NCBI GenBank assembly: GCA_013200995.1
Contig: CP053688.1
Span: 3,224,001-3,288,000, forward strand
Direction of reading: 5' to 3'
DNA length: 64,000 nt
DNA from: Arthrobacter citreus
GTDB taxonomy: Bacteria > Bacillota > Bacilli > Bacillales > Bacillaceae_G
Both the position numbers and the translations under genes were made by a program. Shown piece by piece: positions 26,465-34,986 of the stretch (the first letter of the stretch is position 1; every line of letters begins with the position of its first letter). The notes under the pieces are model-generated. The model saw nothing but the letters and a program-made list of their open reading frames with translations, did not search any database and was not told the DNA's origin.

Positions 26465-27442
26465 TTATTCCTTCACAAATTCCTTCGTACTTCTAACAGT
26501 ATCAATCTGACGAACCATTCCTTCAATTTCATCGCGCTTTGGTTCTAAGAATGGTGGTAATGATAGTTTCTCACCAAGTGTTTCGTAAGGCTCGTCACCC
26601 ATAAATCCTGGTCCATCTGTCGCAAACTCAAATAAAATTTGTGGTGCAACTCTCGCATATAAAGATTCAAAGAAATGACGGTCTACATAGCCAGAGTTAG
26701 GTAAACGGAATGAATCTAGTCGTTTAATCCATTCTTTTAATACGCTTGTATCTTCTACACGGAACGCCACATGGTGAACAGTACCAAAGCCTTGGAAAGC
26801 TTGAGGTAGTATTTCATTATGCTCCGCAATAATTTGCGCTCCGTTTCCTCCTTCGCCAACTTCGAATAAGTGGAATGATTCTTCTTTATCAATTTCTTTA
26901 AATAAAAGTACTTTTTCGATTACTTCTTTAAAGAATGCAAAATTTGCTACGCGGATAAAGATTGGGCCAAGTCCTGTTATTGCAAATTCTAATGGAATTG
27001 GGCCTTTTTGCCACGGTGTGCCTGAAGCAATTCCTTTGTTATGTTCATCTGAAATTAATTGGTATTGTTGATCGTCGAAATCAACAAACGATAGTGTTTT
27101 CTTACCGAATTTTGTTTTTATTCCTGTGTGCTTCACATTTAAACGATCAAAACGTTTCTCCCAATAATCTAATGCTACATCGGTTGGTACTCGGAATGAT
27201 GTTTTTGAAATTTCATTTGTGCCATGTGCTCCTTTTGGAATACCAGGGAAGTCAAAAAATGTCATGTCCGTTCCAGCGCTACCCTTATCGTCTGCAAAGA
27301 ATAAATGATACGTTTGAATATCGTCTTGATTGACTGTTTTCTTTACTAAACGCATTCCTAAAACATTAGTAAAAAATTCATAGTTTTTTTCCGCACTGCT
27401 AGTTATTGCTGTTACGTGGTGTATACCTATTAAGCCGTTCAT
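26465..27442 (-). CDS. Ring-cleaving dioxygenase, VOC family (MhqO/MhqA-like)
   Basis: This 325-residue protein is a two-module vicinal-oxygen-chelate protein. The N-module begins IGIHHVTAITSSAEKNYEFFTNVLGMRLVKKTVNQDD, with a metal-ligand His; the C-module has FGTVHHVAFRVED, with the second His; a Glu in FFESLYARVAPQILFEFATDGPG completes the usual His-His-Glu site. In Bacillus these enzymes are induced by quinones and catechols and are thought to open hydroquinone or catechol rings. GGAGG precedes the ATG. A perfect MhqR-type operator lies at the promoter, which fixes the physiological context; no mhqR gene is in the window. Confidence 0.92.
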   Translation of the reverse strand: MNGLIGIHHVTAITSSAEKNYEFFTNVLGMRLVKKTVNQDDIQTYHLFFADDKGSAGTDMTFFDFPGIPKGAHGTNEISKTSFRVPTDVALDYWEKRFDRLNVKHTGIKTKFGKKTLSFVDFDDQQYQLISDEHNKGIASGTPWQKGPIPLEFAITGLGPIFIRVANFAFFKEVIEKVLLFKEIDKEESFHLFEVGEGGNGAQIIAEHNEILPQAFQGFGTVHHVAFRVEDTSVLKEWIKRLDSFRLPNSGYVDRHFFESLYARVAPQILFEFATDGPGFMGDEPYETLGEKLSLPPFLEPKRDEIEGMVRQIDTVRSTKEFVKE

Positions 27443-27548
27443 ACGAATACCTCCAAATGATAGTTTTTTTATATAAACTTTTTTATTTTGCGAATCTATA
27501 GCTGAAGAATACTGAAAAAATTAATTAAAATTTATTTTGAATTCAAGA

Positions 27549-27595
27549 TATCTCGAATTCGAGATAAATATATCATGTAAATCATTTTCCGTCAA
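27549..27595 (-). promoter_or_regulatory. MhqR operator and sigma-A promoter for dioxygenase gene
   Basis: On the minus strand TTGACG (27590-27595) and TATATT (27567-27572) are 17 bp apart. Directly downstream, 27549-27566 is the perfect palindrome TATCTCGAATTCGAGATA, the MhqR operator consensus known from B. subtilis. Its position over the start site fits repression that is relieved by quinones. Confidence 0.92.
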
Positions 27596-27612
27596 ACTGT
27601 AATTTTGAAGAA

Positions 27613-27643
27613 CAAAAAAGACTCCGACGAATTCGTCAGAGTC
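27613..27643 (-). terminator. Terminator of cydABCD operon
   Basis: GACTC-GACGAATTCGTC-GAGTC forms a stem with an AATT loop and one mismatched pair (27620-27643), followed on the minus strand by TTTTTT. Confidence 0.88.
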
Positions 27644-27656
27644 CTTTATCTTGCAT

Positions 27657-29393
27657 CTATTCTATTACGTTAAATGGGCGATCTAACTCAAAAAGGTTGC
27701 GATATCGAGTTTCGTGTCTGAAAAGATCATCGTGTGATCCATTCATTGCGATTTTTCCTTTATCTAAGAAAAGAATTTGATCAGCCATTTCTGCACCAAT
27801 TAAGTGATGTGTAATCCATAATACCGTTTTTCCTTCTAAAACTTTAAAGATTGTTTGAAGTAATTTTCTTTCTGTAATTGAATCCAGTCCGACAGTTGGT
27901 TCATCTAAAATGACAATTGGTGTATTTTGAAGGAGTATTCTCGCCAATGCTATTCTTTGACGTTCTCCACCTGAAAATCTTACACCAGTTTCTTGCATAG
28001 AAGTATGATAACCTTCCGGAAGTGATGCGATATATTCATGCAGTTCAACCATTTTCGTTACCCTTATTACCTCTTCGTCACTTGCCACTGGATTTCCTAA
28101 ACGAATATTATTTAAAACTGAAGTATCAAATAAATATGGCTTTTGGTTTAGTACAGAGACAACTTTCGAAATATGGTCGCCGAATGATTCACTTTCGATT
28201 CCATTCAATTTAACGCTTCCTTGGGTAGGAGTCTCTACTCCCTCAATTAGTTTAAGAATCGTTGATTTACCTGATCCACTTGGTCCTAATAAGGCTGTTT
28301 TTTTATTTGGCTCAATCGCAAATGAAATATTCTTTAAAATATTTTCACTTTCAAGGTAATGAAAACTAACATTTTTAAATTCGATTTGTCTATAATCATC
28401 AATATTCCCTTCTAAAACAGGTAATTGCTCAGCGCGTTTTACCTCTTTAATGCCATCTAAACGATTGACTGAATCCAAATATAATGGGACACTGCCAAGA
28501 GAATTCGATAACGGAATAAAGGCTTCTGTTAAAGGAAAAATCACTAACACAAATGCAGCAATAAACGTTTTTGGAATTTCTCCAGCTAAATTTTCATTAC
28601 TTGCCCAATAAAGTATCATTAACACTAAAATTGCCACAACGAATTGCGCAACTAAGTCTCGCCATCTTCTAAATCTTTTTTCTTTGCCTTGGATTTTTCT
28701 TAAGGAATCATCCATTTCTCTATATTTTGTTATAAAGCTTGATTGCCTACCACTAAATAACCAATCGCTAATACCAATCACAGCATCAGTTAAATTTTCG
28801 TATAAATGACTCTTTTCCTTTTTTATTTGATGTGTCCGTGCTTTTTCAACTAATAATGAAAAAAGTGGTAAAACTCCGATTAAAACAAATGAGACGATTG
28901 CGGTCAGTAGTGCAAAAGGAATGGAGAAAAAACCTAAAGCAATAACCGAAATAAAATAGATAAATAATGCAGCAATGCCAGGAAAAATAGTTTTCAAGTA
29001 AATATCCTGTAAATATTCAATATCATTCGCTAGTAATCCTAAAATATCTCCTGTTTTAAACTTCGAATTGATATTAAGTGCATACGGTTCGAGATTGCTA
29101 AATAATCTAGTTCTCATTCGAGATAAAATTTTTAAGATCGTGTGGTGCCCGACTAATCTTTCAACATATTTAGATGCTGACCTTAAAATTCCAAATGTCC
29201 TTACAGCTACGATTGGTACATAAATCATTAAAATATTTTCAGGTCTAGTTGCTGCTTTTGAGATTAAATAGCCAGAAGTGTACATAAGTGAAGCCGCCGC
29301 AAAAATTGTCAGTGCACTTAAGAAAATCACAACTATAAATAAACGACGATTTTCTTTAATATATGGTAAAATCCATCCATTTTTATTTAACAT
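27657..29393 (-). CDS. cydC: Thiol reductant ABC exporter subunit CydC
   Basis: This 578-residue half-transporter has six N-terminal membrane helices (residues ~15-310) and a C-terminal ATPase domain with Walker A GPSGSGKST, signature FSGGERQRIALARILL and Walker B IVILDEPTVGLD. CydDC heterodimers move cysteine and glutathione (and possibly heme) across the membrane and are required for assembly of cytochrome bd. It is the last gene of the cyd operon, 10 nt after cydD. GAGGGAAAAG precedes the ATG. Naming of the two subunits is swapped between E. coli and B. subtilis; I follow the order in which the bd-distal gene is CydC. Confidence 0.9.
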   Translation of the reverse strand: MLNKNGWILPYIKENRRLFIVVIFLSALTIFAAASLMYTSGYLISKAATRPENILMIYVPIVAVRTFGILRSASKYVERLVGHHTILKILSRMRTRLFSNLEPYALNINSKFKTGDILGLLANDIEYLQDIYLKTIFPGIAALFIYFISVIALGFFSIPFALLTAIVSFVLIGVLPLFSLLVEKARTHQIKKEKSHLYENLTDAVIGISDWLFSGRQSSFITKYREMDDSLRKIQGKEKRFRRWRDLVAQFVVAILVLMILYWASNENLAGEIPKTFIAAFVLVIFPLTEAFIPLSNSLGSVPLYLDSVNRLDGIKEVKRAEQLPVLEGNIDDYRQIEFKNVSFHYLESENILKNISFAIEPNKKTALLGPSGSGKSTILKLIEGVETPTQGSVKLNGIESESFGDHISKVVSVLNQKPYLFDTSVLNNIRLGNPVASDEEVIRVTKMVELHEYIASLPEGYHTSMQETGVRFSGGERQRIALARILLQNTPIVILDEPTVGLDSITERKLLQTIFKVLEGKTVLWITHHLIGAEMADQILFLDKGKIAMNGSHDDLFRHETRYRNLFELDRPFNVIE

Positions 29394-29403
29394 ACTTTTC
29401 CCT

Positions 29404-31107
29404 CTAACTATGAATTAGTCGATAATAATGACCTTTTTTCATCATTAATTGTTTGTGCGTACCAACTTCAGTTATGCTTCCTTCGTTCATCACAATAATT
29501 TGATCCATTTCTTTCATCCAATGTAAGCGATGCGTAGCTAAAATCACTAATTTATTTGAAAATAACTTAAGCATTGTTTGTTTTAATTCAAACTCTGTTT
29601 CAATATCAAGATGACTAGTAGGCTCATCTAATAAAAGTACAGGGCGGTTTTCTAAAAAAGCTCTAGCAAGTGCAACACGTTGACTTTGTCCCCCACTTAA
29701 CGCTCTGCCACCTTCACCAATCTTTTCTTCTAATCCATTCGGTAGTTCTTCCATTAAAGAAGTTAAACCGGCCTGTGTGGCTGCATCTTCAATTTCCTCG
29801 TTAGTTGCATTAGGTTTATAAAAACTTATATTATCTTTTAATGATTTTGAAAAAATGTACGGATTTTGTGGGATATAGATTAACTGTTTATGCCAATTAG
29901 CTAATTGAAGATGCGATACCTCTTCATCTGAAATTCGAATAGTACCTTGTGAAGGCTCCAAAAATCCACCGATTAAGTCAATTAGTGTTGATTTACCAGA
30001 ACCGCTCTCTCCAACAATCCCAATCTTTTGAAACCCATCCATTCTTAAATTTATATTTGTTAAAATCGATTGACCATCTTTCTCTGGAGTTACTGATAGG
30101 TCTTGCAATTTAATTGTACTATTATGGCTCCACTCAGAAAGGGGAGCAGTTTCTTGAGCCTTAAACTCCTGCTCATCTAATATATTCTGCATTGCTTTTC
30201 CAGCTTCTTGACCGTTTAATGTAGCATGATAATCCGCACCAACTTCGCGAACTGGTAAGAAATATTCAGGAGCTAAGATTAATATCGTAAGTGCTGGACC
30301 TAATAATATTACTCCGTCAATTAAGCGAAGACCTAAAAAGACGGCAACTGTAGCAATTGATAGCATAGTAAATAAATCTAGCGCAAATGATGATAAAAAA
30401 GCTATTTTCAGAGTTCCCATCGTTGCTTCTCTGTATCTTTCACTTACATTTTCAATTTTTTTAATATGTTTTCTACTTAATCCAAGAAATTTTAATGTTT
30501 CCAGACCGCGCAGTGAATCTGTAAAATGATTCGATAAAATTCGGTAAATCTTCCATTGTTTATCTGATTTCTTTTTAGCCGCCAAACCAAGTAAGATCAT
30601 AAAAATAATAATGATTGGAAATGTTACGATTAATATAAGTGCAGAAACTTTATCAACAAAGAAAATATAGATCACAATTACTGGTGAGATGATGGCTAAA
30701 TTAATCATTTTCAAAGGAACGATTTCTAAATATTGTTTTAGTTGAGTAGTTCCTTCCATAATTAGTGTTACAATGCTTCCTGTTCCTGATTTTCTTGCAT
30801 ATCTAGGCCCAAGTCTAAAAAGCTTCTCTAAAACGTCCATCTTTATTTCCGTCGATGCAATGTCTGCAAAACTTTCTGAACACTTCTGTTTGATTGTTGA
30901 AACTATATATCGGCAGACAAATGCGACGATGAAGAAAATAGTAGCGTATAAAATATCGCTACTACTTTTTCCATTGAACAATTTGACAATAGCTTGCGAA
31001 AGCATATATGCCTGAATAATAATTGTCGCTACATGTATAATTGTTAAAAAAGATAAGATAACAAATAAATTCTTTATCCCTTTGTATTTAATAAGATCTC
31101 TTCCCAT
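29404..31107 (-). CDS. cydD: Thiol reductant ABC exporter subunit CydD
   Basis: This 567-residue ABC half-transporter has six membrane helices and an ATPase domain with Walker A GESGSGKST, signature LSGGQSQRVALARAFL and Walker B VLLLDEPTSHLD. It pairs with CydC to export thiols needed for cytochrome bd assembly. Its ATG overlaps the cydB stop codon (TAATG), so translation is coupled. No frameshift or missing ATPase motif is seen. Confidence 0.9.
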   Translation of the reverse strand: MGRDLIKYKGIKNLFVILSFLTIIHVATIIIQAYMLSQAIVKLFNGKSSSDILYATIFFIVAFVCRYIVSTIKQKCSESFADIASTEIKMDVLEKLFRLGPRYARKSGTGSIVTLIMEGTTQLKQYLEIVPLKMINLAIISPVIVIYIFFVDKVSALILIVTFPIIIIFMILLGLAAKKKSDKQWKIYRILSNHFTDSLRGLETLKFLGLSRKHIKKIENVSERYREATMGTLKIAFLSSFALDLFTMLSIATVAVFLGLRLIDGVILLGPALTILILAPEYFLPVREVGADYHATLNGQEAGKAMQNILDEQEFKAQETAPLSEWSHNSTIKLQDLSVTPEKDGQSILTNINLRMDGFQKIGIVGESGSGKSTLIDLIGGFLEPSQGTIRISDEEVSHLQLANWHKQLIYIPQNPYIFSKSLKDNISFYKPNATNEEIEDAATQAGLTSLMEELPNGLEEKIGEGGRALSGGQSQRVALARAFLENRPVLLLDEPTSHLDIETEFELKQTMLKLFSNKLVILATHRLHWMKEMDQIIVMNEGSITEVGTHKQLMMKKGHYYRLIHS

Positions 31108-32120
31108 TAATAAGTCAAATCCTTCTCATCCACTCTTTTTCTAAACACATAATAACTCCAAATTTGATAACCTAGTACGAATGGCAATAGTGTACATGCT
31201 ACAATTGTCATTACTTTTAATGAATATGGACCTGATGAAGCATTATAAACTGTTAAGTCATAAGTTGTTTTTATTGAACTAATCATGACTCTTGGGAACA
31301 GAGAAGTAAATAGAGTTCCTACAGTGAGTACAATACCAAGTCCTGTCATAGTAAATGACCAACCGTCTCTTTTCTTAATGATGAAGACTGTAGCAAGAAC
31401 GTAAGATACTACGATTAATAAAATAAGTGGCACTGTTATTTGCGCTTTTACTTTAAACATATCCGTTTCAAAAAATGCCATACCAGTAAATGCAACTAAG
31501 AATAGAAATACTGGTATGATTACTAAACGTGCTAGAGAACGTGCGCGATCTCTTAAGTCTCCAACCGTTTTTAAAGTTAAAAACATTAATCCGTGTAATA
31601 GACATAAAAGCGTCACAGTTATACCGCCGACTACAGTGAATAAATTAACGTAATCAGTAAATCCAGCAGATATATTCATATTTTTATCGATTGGCATTCC
31701 TCTAAGGATACTAGAGAATAGTACACCGAATAAAAATGGTGGTAATAAACTACCAAAGAAAATTACCCAATCCCAAGCTTTTGCCCATTTCAAACTTTCA
31801 ACTTTTCCTCTAAATTCAAAAGCAACTCCGCGTCCAATCAATGCCATTAAGACGAATACAAACGGAATATAGTAGCCACTGAACATCGTTGCATACCAAT
31901 TCGGAAATGCTGCAAAGATTGCTCCACCAGCAGTTAATAACCAAACTTCATTTGCGTCCCAAAATGGTCCAATTGTATTTATTAATATTCTTCTTTCAGT
32001 ATCATTTTTAGCTAGTAGCTTCGTAGATATACCTACACCAAAGTCAAAGCCTTCTAAAAAGAAGAAGCCAATAAATAAAACTGCAACAAGTAAAAACCAT
32101 AATTCATTTAACCCAATCAT
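31107..32120 (-). CDS. cydB: Cytochrome bd ubiquinol/menaquinol oxidase subunit II
   Basis: This 337-residue membrane protein has about eight to nine helices and the CydB hallmarks FFLEGFDFGVG and FWDANEVWLLTAGGAIFAAFPNWYA. With CydA it forms the bd-type quinol oxidase, which reduces oxygen with high affinity and is used under low oxygen or stress. Its ATG overlaps the end of cydA by 4 nt (ATGA). Length is usual for the short Gram-positive form. Confidence 0.95.
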   Translation of the reverse strand: MIGLNELWFLLVAVLFIGFFFLEGFDFGVGISTKLLAKNDTERRILINTIGPFWDANEVWLLTAGGAIFAAFPNWYATMFSGYYIPFVFVLMALIGRGVAFEFRGKVESLKWAKAWDWVIFFGSLLPPFLFGVLFSSILRGMPIDKNMNISAGFTDYVNLFTVVGGITVTLLCLLHGLMFLTLKTVGDLRDRARSLARLVIIPVFLFLVAFTGMAFFETDMFKVKAQITVPLILLIVVSYVLATVFIIKKRDGWSFTMTGLGIVLTVGTLFTSLFPRVMISSIKTTYDLTVYNASSGPYSLKVMTIVACTLLPFVLGYQIWSYYVFRKRVDEKDLTY

Positions 32121-33511
32121 ACAATTGTCGCCTCCCTTTCAAATGGATCAACAGTAGGAACCTCTTCTTTTTTAACATGATGTGTTCCTTTTTTAATTTC
32201 TTTCACAAACAAGTAAACTAAAACGGCTGCTAAAATTGCATACATTGTAGTAAAAGTTGTGATAGAGAAAATGAGTGATCCTTTTGAAACATTAGGTGAC
32301 ACGGATGCAGCTGTCGTCATTAAACCGAACACAGTCCAAGGTTGACGGCCTATTTCCGTCATAACCCATCCAGCTGTATTTGCTATAAATGGTAATGAAA
32401 TAAGTAATATCGTTGCCTTTAAGAATAGATTTTTTGATTCTAATTTTTTTCGATAACTAAAATATAATCCTAGCATAGACATTAAAATCATGACCATTCC
32501 TGCTCCTGCCATAATTCTAAAGCTCCAGAATGTCGTATTAACTGGTGGAATATAATTTCCGGGACCATATAATTTCTCATATTGCTTTTGTAAAGTATTC
32601 ATTCCAGGTACTTTACCTTCAAACTTCTCGTAAGCAAGATAACTTAATAAATATGGTACTTCTACCTCATATTTATTTTCTTTCTTTTTCGAATCGATCA
32701 GACCAAAGAGCATCCAGCTTGCAGGGTCGCCACTATCTTTCCAAAGCCCTTCACTTGCAGCCATTTTCATTGGCTGTGATTCCATTAAATGCTTCGCTTG
32801 AGAATGGCCGCTAAACGCTACGCCAATTCCTGCTATTAAAGCGACAACCATTGCTAGATTGAATGCTTTCTTAAAGATTGCAATCTCTTGTTTCTTTAAA
32901 ATTTTATACGCACTTACACCGGCTACAAATAATGCACCAGTTGCTAAAGCGCCAGCAATCGTGTGAGGAAACTCTACTTTTAGCTGAGGATTTGTAATGA
33001 TTGCCAAGAAATCATTCATTTGTGCACGACCATTTTTGATCGTATAACCAACTGGCTCCTGCATAAATGAATTAGCTGCTAAAATCCAAAATGCAGACAT
33101 GACAGTTCCAAATGCAACTAGCCAAATACACAATAAATGAATTTTTTTAGACAGTTTTTCCCAACCAAAAATCCATATTCCTAAAAACGTAGATTCCATA
33201 AAAAACGCTAATAATGCTTCAATTGCAAGCGGCGCTCCAAATACATCCCCTACAAATCGAGAATACTCAGACCAGTTCATACCAAATTGAAATTCTTGAA
33301 TAATACCAGTAACAACACCAACAGCAAAATTAATTAAAAATAAGTGCCCAAAGAATTTTGTTAACTTTTTATATGTCTCGTTATTTCGAAAAACATACAA
33401 TGTTTCCATAATTGCAACCATAAATACTAAACCAATAGAAAGTGGTACAAATAAAAAATGGAAAATCGTTGTGGAACCAAATTGTAATCTTGCAAGTTCT
33501 AACACACTCAC
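32117..33511 (-). CDS. cydA: Cytochrome bd oxidase subunit I
   Basis: This 464-residue subunit carries the hemes. Diagnostic segments are ARLQFGSTTIFHFLFVPLSIGL with the heme ligand His, EFQFGMNWSEYSRFVGDVFG, IEALLAFFMESTFLGIWIFG and the GRQPWTVFG motif. The quinol-binding Q-loop is short, as in Bacillus. The start is GTG with AAGGGGG upstream; an ATG inside the ribosome binding site is out of frame. First gene of cydABCD, with Rex-type operators in its upstream region. Confidence 0.95.
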   Translation of the reverse strand: MSVLELARLQFGSTTIFHFLFVPLSIGLVFMVAIMETLYVFRNNETYKKLTKFFGHLFLINFAVGVVTGIIQEFQFGMNWSEYSRFVGDVFGAPLAIEALLAFFMESTFLGIWIFGWEKLSKKIHLLCIWLVAFGTVMSAFWILAANSFMQEPVGYTIKNGRAQMNDFLAIITNPQLKVEFPHTIAGALATGALFVAGVSAYKILKKQEIAIFKKAFNLAMVVALIAGIGVAFSGHSQAKHLMESQPMKMAASEGLWKDSGDPASWMLFGLIDSKKKENKYEVEVPYLLSYLAYEKFEGKVPGMNTLQKQYEKLYGPGNYIPPVNTTFWSFRIMAGAGMVMILMSMLGLYFSYRKKLESKNLFLKATILLISLPFIANTAGWVMTEIGRQPWTVFGLMTTAASVSPNVSKGSLIFSITTFTTMYAILAAVLVYLFVKEIKKGTHHVKKEEVPTVDPFEREATIV

Positions 33512-33573
33512 AGTCCATCCCCCTTAAGATAAAGAATATTTCAAAAAAAATTTCATAAAGCTCGAGTTAAAAT

Positions 33574-33591
33574 TTGAACATTTTTTCACAA
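33574..33591. promoter_or_regulatory. Degenerate Rex-like site in cydA leader
   Basis: TTGAAC-N6-TCACAA keeps one perfect half (TCACAA) of the Rex operator and a degenerate other half, 63 bp upstream of the cydA start. B. subtilis cydA also has more than one Rex site, some of them downstream of the promoter. Confidence 0.45.
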
Positions 33592-33714
33592 ATAATTCAT
33601 TAAGTAATTTCTAGAGAAGTACATACGGTATCTCTTGTTACTTATAGTTTACTTTTCTAAAAGGGTTTTTGACTTAAACTAATATGTCAAATCCGTGTCA
33701 ATAAATTGTCTATT

Positions 33715-33732
33715 TTGTGACTGAATTCACAA
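33715..33732. promoter_or_regulatory. Rex operator upstream of cydA
   Basis: TTGTGACTGAATTCACAA is a perfect TTGTGA-N6-TCACAA palindrome, the Rex consensus of Gram-positive bacteria. A candidate promoter (TTGACA, 17 bp, TTTAAG) lies just downstream on the minus strand. Rex leaves the DNA when NADH rises, turning on cytochrome bd. The rest of 33512-33822 is the long cydA leader and AT-rich spacer. Confidence 0.88.
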
Positions 33733-33822
33733 ATGTTGATATGTATAATTTTTACATGCTATAATAATTGCTATTTTTATGGTACTTCACATTATGGTAA
33801 TAAATTTAAAAAGGCTCAACGC

Positions 33823-33874
33823 AAAAAAACATTATTAAAGCAACATCACATAAATTGTTGCTTTAATAATGTTT
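33823..33874 (-). terminator. Terminator of chromate transporter operon
   Basis: A perfect 18-bp stem runs from 33827-33844 to 33857-33874 (AAACATTATTAAAGCAAC on the left arm) with a 12-nt loop, followed on the minus strand by seven T residues. Confidence 0.95.
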
Positions 33875-33880
33875 AACTAC

Positions 33881-34411
33881 TTATGCTAAGAATATAGCAC
33901 CATATACAAGTGCTCCCCCTATTACATATGCAGGGTGAATTTTCCAACGCTCTAAAAATAACAAGGCAAGTACACTAATAATGATTGTTTGAGTTACACC
34001 TACACCATTATATGAATCATTGAAAAAGTCAAAAGCCATAATGCCAAGTAATACTGCGATTAGCGGTTTAACAAATGAAGTCATTTTTTTAACTTTAGGT
34101 GAATTTTTGTACTTCATTAATATGCTTAATAATGCAATCATCAAAATAAGTGATGGTGCGATTGAAGCAAATAATCCAACAAATGCTCCAAACGCTCCTC
34201 CTTGAGCATACCCAATATACCCTGCCAGCTTTGTTGCGATTGGACCTGGTAGTGCATTGGCTAATGCAAGTACATTACTAAAATCAACTGAACTCATCCA
34301 TCCGTATTTATCTACAACTTCATTCTCGATCAAAGGAATAGAGGCTGGTCCACCACCGTATCCGAAAATTCCAGGTAAGAAAAATGCCAAGAATATTTTC
34401 CAAAAGATCAT
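33881..34411 (-). CDS. Chromate transporter, single-domain ChrA subunit (second)
   Basis: This 176-residue membrane protein is one ChrA domain: the entry GYGGGPASIPLIENEVVDKYGW and the repeat-specific ALPGPIATKLAGYIGYAQGG are diagnostic. Short-chain ChrA proteins work in pairs; the partner overlaps just upstream (4-nt ATGA). B. subtilis has the equivalent pair ywrA/ywrB. They export chromate, and possibly sulfate or other anions, by an unsettled mechanism. A strong terminator follows. Confidence 0.92.
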   Translation of the reverse strand: MIFWKIFLAFFLPGIFGYGGGPASIPLIENEVVDKYGWMSSVDFSNVLALANALPGPIATKLAGYIGYAQGGAFGAFVGLFASIAPSLILMIALLSILMKYKNSPKVKKMTSFVKPLIAVLLGIMAFDFFNDSYNGVGVTQTIIISVLALLFLERWKIHPAYVIGGALVYGAIFLA

Positions 34412-34974
34412 GATGCCTTCACCTTCTTCTTCTTTTCATTTTTACTTTTTGAGAAAAAGGCATATCCAACTAAACATCCGATTAGTATTGCAGGATGTAC
34501 ATTTAAAAAATAGAGAAGGATGAAACTAGCTACTACAATTATACTAGTAATTTTCCAACCGAGAGATTCTCTTGATTTTTCTACAAAATCCCATGTTAAA
34601 GTCGCTAACATCACCCCTACTACTGGAACAACCGCTTTTGACATACCTTGTACCCAAGCAATGCCTTTAAAATGATTTAACGTTGATAATAGAATCATAA
34701 GTAGGATGACAGTCGGTAGCGTTGTTGCGATTACTGCATTTAGCATACCTACTACCCCACCTATTCTCCACCCAATATATCCCGCAAGCTTTGTTGCGAT
34801 TGGTCCAGGAAGTGCATTTCCAATTGCTAATACATCTGAAAAGTCATCTTTATTTAACCATTTATACTTATCTACAACCTCTGTATGTATAAGTGGTATG
34901 GAAGATGGGCCTCCTCCGTAACCTAACATTCCTACTCTAAAAAAAGCTAAAAAAAGTTGCCATTGATTTAACAT
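34408..34974 (-). CDS. Chromate transporter, single-domain ChrA subunit (first)
   Basis: This 188-residue ChrA-family protein has GYGGGPSSIPLIHTEVVDKYKW and NALPGPIATKLAGYIGWRIGG, about six helices and a lysine-rich C-terminus. It forms the heterodimeric partner of the downstream ChrA gene, with which it overlaps by 4 nt. It lies 12 nt after the gamma-glutamyltransferase gene, as in the ywr cluster of B. subtilis, so all belong to one operon. Confidence 0.92.
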   Translation of the reverse strand: MLNQWQLFLAFFRVGMLGYGGGPSSIPLIHTEVVDKYKWLNKDDFSDVLAIGNALPGPIATKLAGYIGWRIGGVVGMLNAVIATTLPTVILLMILLSTLNHFKGIAWVQGMSKAVVPVVGVMLATLTWDFVEKSRESLGWKITSIIVVASFILLYFLNVHPAILIGCLVGYAFFSKSKNEKKKKVKAS

Positions 34975-34986
34975 TGAATCATTCCT

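Noticed and set aside
26192..26548. Small ORFs on both strands over repeat copy B (FVDK and INK heptads)
   Set aside because: Same explanation: low-complexity translation of the 21-nt DNA repeat; both strands equally open.
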